A stretch of DNA of 6,988 nucleotides, from the NCBI GenBank assembly GCA_964392085.1, contig CAYMOV010000121.1, positions 1 to 6,988 of the forward strand. The letters run 5' to 3'. How positions within the stretch are numbered: position 1 is the stretch's first letter; the number at the start of each line of letters is the position of its first letter. Below the pieces are notes generated by a model. The model ran no database searches. It was not told the DNA's origin and saw only the letters and a list, made by a program, of their open reading frames with translations. Both the position numbers and the translations under genes were made by a program. The DNA comes from CAYMOV01 sp964392085. GTDB taxonomy: Bacteria; Oederibacteriota; Muellerivitia; Muellerivitales; Muellerivitaceae. Below are positions 1 to 4,738 of this stretch, in pieces.

Positions 1-923
1 GCGACGATGTACCGGAGCTTTTGCCGGTAGAGCTCCTTGGCCTTGGGGTTCGTGAAGAAGTCCCAGGGTTCGCCGCAAGGGCCGCCGTTAGCCTTGTTGT
101 AGGGGTTCCGGCTCCAGGCCTGCTCGCCCCAAGGTCCCTTCTCATCCATCAACTGGCCGTAGCTGTCCATCGTCAGGAGGACCTTCAATCCGTGGTCATG
201 GGCCATCCCCAGGAGGCGGTCGAATCGCCAGGCGTTGTCCTGGCTGTACCGTCCGAGGCCCAGGACATGGCCCATGGGTGAATTTAGGTCCATCGCCTCC
301 AGCGGGATGTTCCACTCACAGAACCAGACGCGGGTGAAATTCCCGCGCCCCGCCTGGATTTTCTCGAAGTAATCCAGGTAGTCGGGAAAAAACGAGGTTC
401 GGCTCGTCCAACAGACCGCGACGCCCAACGGGACATAGGGCTTCCCGTCGTCAAACCGGAAAAACAGGCCGTTCGGGCTGTCGTTGCGGATGAAACCAGG
501 GGAATCCGAGGGAATTACCTTCAAGGAACCGGGAGGATAAGGCTCGAGGCCATGCTTTGTCCTCAGGGTTACCCGATAGTTCCAAGTCCCGGCCTTCGTC
601 GGGCAGAACCGGACCCGCCATTGGGGCCCGCCCTTTTCCGAGACATCCATGGGACCCGCGCCCTCGTCATAGTCCTGGCAAAAGAACCCTGACACTTGGG
701 TGGTTTGGCCGTCGGGGGAAGTGAAGGCCGCTTCCAAGGACACTTCATCGGGGTCGAAGGGGTTCTTGTACTTCCCCGTGACGGGCGCGTTCCACTCGTA
801 GAGGCCATATTGGGGAACGGTTACTTCGGTGTTTTGGATTGTAGAAACGGATTCTGATAACGAAGCCTTGGTTAATCCGATAAATACCAAACCTAGGACC
901 ATCCATACCTTCAAAGAACGCAT
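1..923 (-). CDS. Secreted DUF5060 / glycoside hydrolase protein, N-terminal part (runs off window)
   Basis: The frame is open from the ATG at 923 to the window edge, giving 307 codons plus two bases with no stop, so this is the 5' part of a longer gene. Residues 1 to about 24 look like a signal peptide (basic MRSLK, then a hydrophobic core), so the product is probably exported. Residues about 30-122 match the DUF5060 beta-sandwich found at the N-terminus of putative glycosyl hydrolases (YGLYEW near 39, then WRVRFCPTKAGTWNYRV at 102-118). A (beta/alpha)8 barrel follows: YVPLGVAVCW (163-172), FTRVWFCEW (196-204), GLKVLLTMDSYGQ (245-257), and a stretch from NPYNKANGGP (273-282) to LRYIVA, typical of this family. 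The catalytic acids would lie beyond the edge, so activity and substrate cannot be judged. A strong GGAGG six bases upstream supports the start. It follows another hydrolase-like gene after 134 bases. Confidence 0.85.
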   Translation of the reverse strand, partial: MRSLKVWMVLGLVFIGLTKASLSESVSTIQNTEVTVPQYGLYEWNAPVTGKYKNPFDPDEVSLEAAFTSPDGQTTQVSGFFCQDYDEGAGPMDVSEKGGPQWRVRFCPTKAGTWNYRVTLRTKHGLEPYPPGSLKVIPSDSPGFIRNDSPNGLFFRFDDGKPYVPLGVAVCWTSRTSFFPDYLDYFEKIQAGRGNFTRVWFCEWNIPLEAMDLNSPMGHVLGLGRYSQDNAWRFDRLLGMAHDHGLKVLLTMDSYGQLMDEKGPWGEQAWSRNPYNKANGGPCGEPWDFFTNPKAKELYRQKLRYIV

Positions 924-929
924 CCACCA

Positions 930-934
930 CCTCC
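930..934 (-). promoter_or_regulatory. Ribosome-binding site of the DUF5060 gene
   Basis: GGAGG lies six bases before the ATG at 923-921 and fixes this start. The surrounding minus-strand sequence is GTGGAGGTGGTGG. Confidence 0.75.
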
Positions 935-970
935 ACGATCAACTTCGAGGAACAACCCCAAGACGATCGC

Positions 971-1035
971 AACCACGGATACACTCGGTTAGCTTTTTAA
1001 AGCCTCATCCCATTCATCCGTGTTCATCGGTGGCT
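971..1035 (-). repeat. Intergenic inverted repeat with 10-nt CAC-headed tandem units
   Basis: The arms are 971-988 and 1018-1035 with a 29-base loop. Read as minus-strand RNA, 15 of 18 positions can pair (13 Watson-Crick, two G-U) without gaps. The upstream arm and its edge (1032-1013) hold two near-identical 10-mers, CACCGATGAA and CACGGATGAA. The loop contains a smaller perfect stem, GCTTT/AAAGC, at 992-1003. The element begins 22 bases after the stop codon of the upstream gene and fills most of the spacer. No T-run follows it, so it is not a classical intrinsic terminator. Its role is unknown. Confidence 0.7.
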
Positions 1036-1057
1036 AAACAGGCTTTGCTGTTGCGGT

Positions 1058-2272
1058 TTAATTTTTCCAGTCGGTAAGGAGCCGGATCTTCGGGGGCTTC
1101 GAAAACTTCGTCCGGACGGCCGTGGCGCCCTTCGGGTTGGTCCCGTCGGTGGGGGGCGCGAACACCACGACCGGAAACGGTTTCCTCGTTCCCCATTCCA
1201 CCGCCGAGGCGGTTACGTCCACCCACTCCACACCGGGTTTCTTATAAAACCATCGGGTACCGGCCCGGACCATGAGATTGGCCTTTTTTTCGAATTGGAG
1301 CTCCAGGAATACCGGTTTCTTTTTAAGGGCTATCTTCCAGCCGAGACCGTCACTGTCGTCCGAGGCTCGCCATTCCATCGAAAGGCCCTTGGCGCGGCTC
1401 CAGGTTTCCTTCGGCTGGAAATAAGGGTTCCGGAGCATTTCCCGGTAGAAGGGGATGAGGGGGGTGGACAGGCCGTTTTGGGGGTTGTTGGGGTCTTCCC
1501 GTTCCAGCCCCAACCGCCCCCGGTCCCGAAACTGGTAGAAGGTGACGCCCTTGAGGTAGCTGGGTTTTTCCTTGAGGATCTTCCGGTAGAAGTCCCCGAC
1601 CATCTTGAGTTGGGCTTCCTCGCCACCGATGTTGCCGTCGGCGTTGAATTCCCCGATCTCGATGCCCTTGTCCTGGCCGGAAAGTTCGATGAAACGCCGG
1701 TGGATGGAGGCCGTCTGTTTCCAGACCTTCTCCACCGACCCCACGAAATAGGTCCGGTCCTTCCCCCCCGGTTCGCAGGCCTTATAGGGCCAACTCCAAT
1801 CGAGGGTGATGTACTTGTCCGTGGACCAGACCTCGGCGGCTCCCAGCAGGGGCGCCAGTTCCTTCTCGTGCCGCAGTTCGGGGGACTCGGAATTNNNNNN
1901 NNNNNNNNNNNNNNNNNNNNNNNNNNNNNNNNNNNNNNNNNNNNNNNNNNNNNNNNNNNNNNNNNNNNNNNNNNNNNNNNNNNNNNNNNNNNNNTAGGCC
2001 ACCGAGGCCCGCAGGGGCCACTTTTTGTCGAAGGGGTAATAGCAGTACATGAGGTTGACGGCCCGGTGGGGCCGGCCCAGGGTCTGGAGGACGGTATCCT
2101 GGTCCACGTACTCGCCCCGCTCGCTCCCATCCCCCAGGTCGAGGGAACAGACGGCGGTGGAAAAGGTCACCCGATAGGCGGTGGAAGGAAGGGGGCGGAT
2201 GGATTTCATGGGATGGTCAGGGACCCCCTGGGTGCTGAAATGAGCGGCCGTCACGGGACTAAAGACCAACAA
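1058..2272 (-). CDS. Probable secreted glycoside-hydrolase-like protein, broken by assembly gap
   Basis: I do not recognise the family. The sequenced parts are an N-terminal fragment of 92 codons (2272-1995) and a C-terminal fragment of 278 residues (1894-1058, TAA stop), separated by 100 Ns. Both parts read in the same frame across the gap, but a 100-N run is usually a placeholder, so frame agreement and total length mean little. The C-terminal fragment looks like the end of a (beta/alpha)8 hydrolase: YITLDWSWPYK (28-38), GIEIGEFNADGN (77-88, Glu82 a candidate catalytic acid) and VTFYQFRDRGRLGLE (117-131). A beta-rich tail follows from about 165. Any partner acid would fall in the gap. The N-terminus contains LLVFSPVTAAHF, which resembles a signal-peptide end. 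The only start that keeps it is TTG at 2272, with no visible Shine-Dalgarno; an in-frame ATG lies at 2209. It starts 82 bases after the nucleotidyltransferase gene ends. Confidence 0.6.
   Translation of the reverse strand: MLVFSPVTAAHFSTQGVPDHPMKSIRPLPSTAYRVTFSTAVCSLDLGDGSERGEYVDQDTVLQTLGRPHRAVNLMYCYYPFDKKWPLRASVAXXXXXXXXXXXXXXXXXXXXXXXXXXXXXXXXXXNSESPELRHEKELAPLLGAAEVWSTDKYITLDWSWPYKACEPGGKDRTYFVGSVEKVWKQTASIHRRFIELSGQDKGIEIGEFNADGNIGGEEAQLKMVGDFYRKILKEKPSYLKGVTFYQFRDRGRLGLEREDPNNPQNGLSTPLIPFYREMLRNPYFQPKETWSRAKGLSMEWRASDDSDGLGWKIALKKKPVFLELQFEKKANLMVRAGTRWFYKKPGVEWVDVTASAVEWGTRKPFPVVVFAPPTDGTNPKGATAVRTKFSKPPKIRLLTDWKN
1895..1994. other. Assembly gap of exactly 100 Ns
   Basis: The run of unknown bases lies inside the hydrolase-like gene. 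A length of exactly 100 is a common scaffolding placeholder, so the true distance may be shorter or much longer. No conclusion should be drawn from reading frames that cross it. Confidence 0.98.
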
Positions 2273-2326
2273 TGATAAACATTTTTAGGTCGGGTGCTTG
2301 ATGATATTGCCGGCCTTTTATGCCAA

Positions 2327-2332
2327 TTTATA
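2327..2332 (-). promoter_or_regulatory. Isolated TATAAA, possible -10 element
   Basis: The 82-base spacer between the nucleotidyltransferase and the hydrolase-like gene is more AT-rich than its surroundings and contains TATAAA on the minus strand. I find no -35 hexamer at 16-18 bases, so this is only a hint of a promoter. Unlike the other three spacers, this one holds no long hairpin. Confidence 0.2.
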
Positions 2333-2354
2333 CGGTGCAAACGTCGGGAAACCC

Positions 2355-3260
2355 TTACCAAAGCCTTTCGGGATAGGTCCCCTGGACATGGGCCGCGGCG
2401 ATCTTGCCCTTCACCATCGGCAGGTCCTCGGGATAGGTGAGGCCGAACCAAGGGTCCGTTGTCGGGAGAACCTTCACGGTGGCCTGACCTTCCTGGAGGA
2501 GCGCGTCCACAGTCCGAGGGATGAGGTATTCGCTTTTTTCTTCGTTCCCCTTTGCCTTGAGGAACGACACCAACCCCTCATCCAGTTGCTGGAACAACCG
2601 GGGGGTGAAGCCCCAAAGGTTCATGGAGGCGGTCTCCTGGCCCGTCAGGGGCTTCCAGGAACCGTCTTCCGCCTCGTACTTTGCCTTCACTCCGTCCTTG
2701 GCGATCTTGAGTCGCTCGACCACCCGTTTCAGGAGCCCATCGGGTCCGGACTCACAGACCCCCCGGGCCACAGGCCCGGAGTCGGACAAGGTGTTGAAGA
2801 GCCGGTAGCCCGCCATGGCGTAATCGGTCGCGTCCAGGGAGTCCAAGGTGGAGAGGTGGTCGAAAAGGGCCTTCAAGGCATGGGGGCCGTAATAGTCGTC
2901 GGCGTTGAGGACCGCGAAGGGTTCATGGATTTCCCGCCGGGCCGTCCAGATGGCGTGGGAGGTGCCCCAGGGCTTGGTCCGGCCGGACGGGACGGCAAAG
3001 CCGGTCGGGATCAGGTCGAGTTCTTGGTGGACGTAGGCGAGGGATACCCGGGATTCCCATTTGGCCCCGGTGTTCTCCCGGAAAGCGGCCTCGAACTCGC
3101 GGCGGATGATGAAGACCACCTTGCCGAAACCCGCCTTCAGGGCGTTGTGGATGGAATAGTCGAGCAAGATGGCGCCATGGGGCCCCACGGCCTCAATCTG
3201 CTTGAGGCCGCCGTAGCGGGAACCCATCCCGGCCGCCATCACGAGCAAAGTCGGCTTCAT
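2355..3260 (-). CDS. Sugar-phosphate nucleotidyltransferase (NTP_transferase family)
   Basis: This 301-residue cytoplasmic protein is a single-domain GT-A-like nucleotidyltransferase, which joins a sugar 1-phosphate to an NTP to give an NDP-sugar and pyrophosphate. The family signature AAGMGSRYGGLK is at residues 9-20 (Gly-rich NTP loop and Lys20). Other motifs are PWGTSHAI (97-104), LNADD (118-122, probable Mg-binding Asp), NLWGF (214-218), DPWFGLTYPED (269-279) and a terminal GTYPERLW. There is no left-handed beta-helix acyltransferase domain, unlike GlmU or GlgC, and the length matches stand-alone members known from many bacteria. The sugar and nucleotide cannot be read from the sequence. 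The gene lies 153 bases downstream of galactokinase on the same strand, which makes galactose-1-phosphate plus UTP the best guess. The ATG is preceded five bases upstream by AAAGGT. Confidence 0.9.
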   Translation of the reverse strand: MKPTLLVMAAGMGSRYGGLKQIEAVGPHGAILLDYSIHNALKAGFGKVVFIIRREFEAAFRENTGAKWESRVSLAYVHQELDLIPTGFAVPSGRTKPWGTSHAIWTARREIHEPFAVLNADDYYGPHALKALFDHLSTLDSLDATDYAMAGYRLFNTLSDSGPVARGVCESGPDGLLKRVVERLKIAKDGVKAKYEAEDGSWKPLTGQETASMNLWGFTPRLFQQLDEGLVSFLKAKGNEEKSEYLIPRTVDALLQEGQATVKVLPTTDPWFGLTYPEDLPMVKGKIAAAHVQGTYPERLW

Positions 3261-3265
3261 GCAAG

Positions 3266-3271
3266 ACCTTT
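3266..3271 (-). promoter_or_regulatory. Ribosome-binding site of the nucleotidyltransferase
   Basis: AAAGGT sits five bases before the ATG at 3260. It is weaker than the GGAGG sites of the galactokinase, fucosidase and DUF5060 genes, and only eight bases from the hairpin arm that ends at 3279. Confidence 0.5.
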
Positions 3272-3278
3272 AAGTGAG

Positions 3279-3406
3279 TTCACCACAGAGACACAGAGTC
3301 ACGGAGTTTTTAACAAGTCAATTTTACATTGGATAAACCATTTAGCCATGTATTCTTATTGGTAATCATCAAAGCCTTCTTTGTGTCTCGGTGCCCCTGT
3401 GGTGAA
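3279..3406 (-). repeat. Intergenic 128-bp inverted repeat with 8-nt CAC-headed units and AT-rich core
   Basis: The 28-base arms 3279-3306 and 3379-3406 match at 22 of 28 positions as an inverted repeat, or 24 of 28 if G-U pairs are allowed in RNA. The left arm on the plus strand is a tandem of CACAGAGA, CACAGAGT and CACGGAG (3284-3306). The right arm on the minus strand repeats the pattern as CACAGGGG, CACCGAGA, CACAAAG. The 72-base core (3307-3378) is strikingly AT-rich for this genome. The outer edge is seven bases after the galactokinase stop codon, and the inner edge is 18 bases before the next ATG. The layout resembles a MITE, but no open reading frame or target-site duplication was identified. 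Confidence 0.75.
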
Positions 3407-3413
3407 TCAGCCT

Positions 3414-4562
3414 TTAAATATACTTAGCGCCGGGGGAGGGGGCGAAGTCGTAGATCCCAGGCTGGATTCCCGCCGCCCGCTCATAGGCCTTCCCCACCTT
3501 CTCGGCGAACATCCTCACGTTCGCGGCCTTCACCAGGTTCACGGTGCAGCCCCCGAACCCGCCGCCCGTCATGCGGGACCCCACGGCCAGGCCGCTCGCC
3601 TGGGCCGCCTCCACCATCAAGTCCAACTCCCGGCAGCTCACTTGGTAGTCGTCCCTCAGGGACTCGTGGGAACCCGCCATGAGGGCGCCGATCCGGGCCA
3701 GGTCGCCCCTGCCCAAGGCTCCCACCATGTCCAGGACCCGTTGGTTTTCCGTGACGACGTGCCGGACCCGCTTTTGGACCGTTCGGGACAACAGGTTCCG
3801 GCAGCACTCGAACTTCTCCAGGGAAAGGTCCCTTAGGGACTTCAACCCCGGCATGACCTTGGAGAGGGCCGCGACCCCCTCCTCGCATTCCCTGCGCCTC
3901 TCGTTGTAGGCCGACCCCGCGAGGGTCCGTTTGACCTTGGTGTCGCAGACCACAACCCGCAAGCCCTTCGGAAGGGCCGCCGGGTGGTTGGATAGGTCCC
4001 GGCAATCGATCAATAGCGCCGAACCCGCGGGCCCAAGGTAGGACACGTACTGGTCCATGATGCCGCAGGCCACCCCCACGAACTCGTTCTCGGCGGCCTG
4101 GGCGGCCTTCACCAGTTCCAAGTCCCCCAGTTCGAGGCCGGAATTCTTCAGGAGGAATTTGGCGGAGGCCGTTTCCAAGGCCGCCGAGGAGCTGAGGCCC
4201 GCCCCTTGGGGGATATCGCCCGTCACCAGGATCTTGGCGCCCTTTAACTTGAGCCCGCGTTTCTGGAGTTGGTCCGCCACCCCTAGGATGTAGTTCGCCC
4301 ACCGGTGCTGGGGGTCGTAGGCGAGGGAATCAAGGGAATAGGCCGCGGACTCGTTGAAGTCCGCCGAATGGAGGGACAGGATCCGGTCCCAAGTGGGCGA
4401 GCCCCAAAGGCCCACACCCCGGTCCACCGCCAGGGGTAGGACGTAACCCTGGTTATAGTCGGTGTGCTCGCCGATCAGGTTTACCCGGCCAGGCGCCCAG
4501 GCCCGGATCGCGGGTTTCCCGCCGAAACGGGCGGCATAAAGTTTATCCCCGTCGAGAACCAA
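3414..4562 (-). CDS. galK: Galactokinase
   Basis: Galactokinase (EC 2.7.1.6) phosphorylates alpha-D-galactose with ATP to galactose-1-phosphate, the first committed cytoplasmic step of the Leloir pathway. The 382-residue length is normal. All GHMP-kinase motifs are present. The galactokinase signature GRVNLIGEHTDYNQGYVLP is at 25-43, with the catalytic-site Arg26. The phosphate-binding loop GDIPQGAGLSSSAALE is at 115-130, and motif 3, GSRMTGGGFGGC, at 328-339. GIMDQYVS (167-174) supplies the catalytic-base Asp170. The start is TTG at 4562, chosen because GGAGG lies five bases upstream and no better start is available near the motif-1 end. It lies downstream of a secreted fucosidase and upstream of a nucleotidyltransferase. 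No GalT, GalE or mutarotase is in the window. A GHMP kinase for another sugar is possible but unlikely given the exact signature. Confidence 0.95.
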   Translation of the reverse strand: MVLDGDKLYAARFGGKPAIRAWAPGRVNLIGEHTDYNQGYVLPLAVDRGVGLWGSPTWDRILSLHSADFNESAAYSLDSLAYDPQHRWANYILGVADQLQKRGLKLKGAKILVTGDIPQGAGLSSSAALETASAKFLLKNSGLELGDLELVKAAQAAENEFVGVACGIMDQYVSYLGPAGSALLIDCRDLSNHPAALPKGLRVVVCDTKVKRTLAGSAYNERRRECEEGVAALSKVMPGLKSLRDLSLEKFECCRNLLSRTVQKRVRHVVTENQRVLDMVGALGRGDLARIGALMAGSHESLRDDYQVSCRELDLMVEAAQASGLAVGSRMTGGGFGGCTVNLVKAANVRMFAEKVGKAYERAAGIQPGIYDFAPSPGAKYI

Positions 4563-4567
4563 GGAAT

Positions 4568-4572
4568 CCTCC
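4568..4572 (-). promoter_or_regulatory. Ribosome-binding site supporting the TTG start of galK
   Basis: The leader reads GGAGGATTCC directly followed by TTG, giving a five-base spacer. The same ten bases precede the GTG start of the fucosidase, which supports the rare TTG start at 4562. Confidence 0.8.
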
Positions 4573-4586
4573 AGAAATCAGGACAA

Positions 4587-4600
4587 CGAAAACATTTTCG
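4587..4600. promoter_or_regulatory. Perfect palindrome upstream of galK, possible operator
   Basis: CGAAAA-CA-TTTTCG is a perfect inverted repeat with six-base arms and a two-base centre, ending 14 bases before the galK ribosome-binding site. The form would suit a dimeric repressor, but no regulator gene is visible and only one copy was seen. It could equally form a small hairpin in the mRNA leader or be chance. Confidence 0.3.
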
Positions 4601-4612
4601 AACCACTACCCA

Positions 4613-4627
4613 TCAGCCTTCGGCTGA
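4613..4627. repeat. Small perfect hairpin in the galK leader
   Basis: TCAGCC-TTC-GGCTGA forms a six-base-pair stem with a three-base loop. On the minus strand it follows the larger hairpin at 4641-4726 and precedes the CGAAAA palindrome. No T-run follows, so it is unlikely to be a full terminator. Confidence 0.4.
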
Positions 4628-4640
4628 GGGCGTAAACCGA

Positions 4641-4726
4641 GGTTACAAAGTTCACTAAGAAATTGTTGGGGTAAAGCCGTTAAATCCAATGCTTTCCTTT
4701 GTGACCTTAGTGACCTTTGTGGTGAA
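4641..4726 (-). repeat. Intergenic inverted repeat with 9-nt CAC-headed tandem units
   Basis: The paired core is 4645-4659 against 4706-4720, with 14 of 15 positions matching (ACAAAG and TCACTAAG around one mismatch) and a 46-base loop. The right side on the minus strand is a tandem of CACAAAGGT, CACTAAGGT and CACAAAGG (4721-4696). The left arm carries TACAAAGTT then CACTAAGAA, the same nine-base rhythm. The element begins about ten bases after the fucosidase stop. Its outer edge, GATTCACCACA (4728-4718 on the minus strand), is shared exactly with the element downstream of galK (3408-3398). Confidence 0.7.
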
Positions 4727-4738
4727 TCGCTTTTTCCG

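Noticed and set aside
1295..2275. Long plus-strand frame of 326 codons across the gap
   Set aside because: It includes the 100 Ns, its composition is repetitive, and the opposite strand reads as a plausible hydrolase on both sides of the gap.
2298..3365. Long plus-strand reading frame of 355 codons opposite the nucleotidyltransferase
   Set aside because: It lies opposite a gene with complete family motifs, its translation is rich in Gly, Pro, Arg and Val without recognisable domains, and such antisense frames are expected in GC-rich DNA.
3307..3378. Sigma-70-type promoter in the AT-rich core before the nucleotidyltransferase
   Set aside because: Several AT-rich hexamers occur by composition, but I found no -35/-10 pair with 16-18 base spacing good enough to call.
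3279..3406. CRISPR array reading of the short CAC repeats
   Set aside because: Units are only 8-10 bases, directly adjacent without unique spacers, and arranged as inverted arms; there are no cas genes.
3481..4302. Second minus-strand frame of 273 codons inside galK
   Set aside because: It overlaps the motif-complete galactokinase in another frame, and its Gly/Arg/Pro-rich translation is typical of a frame shadow.
4641..4738. Intrinsic terminator after the fucosidase
   Set aside because: The hairpin core has few G-C pairs and no T-run follows it on the minus strand, so a classical terminator is not supported, although a role in transcript ends remains possible.
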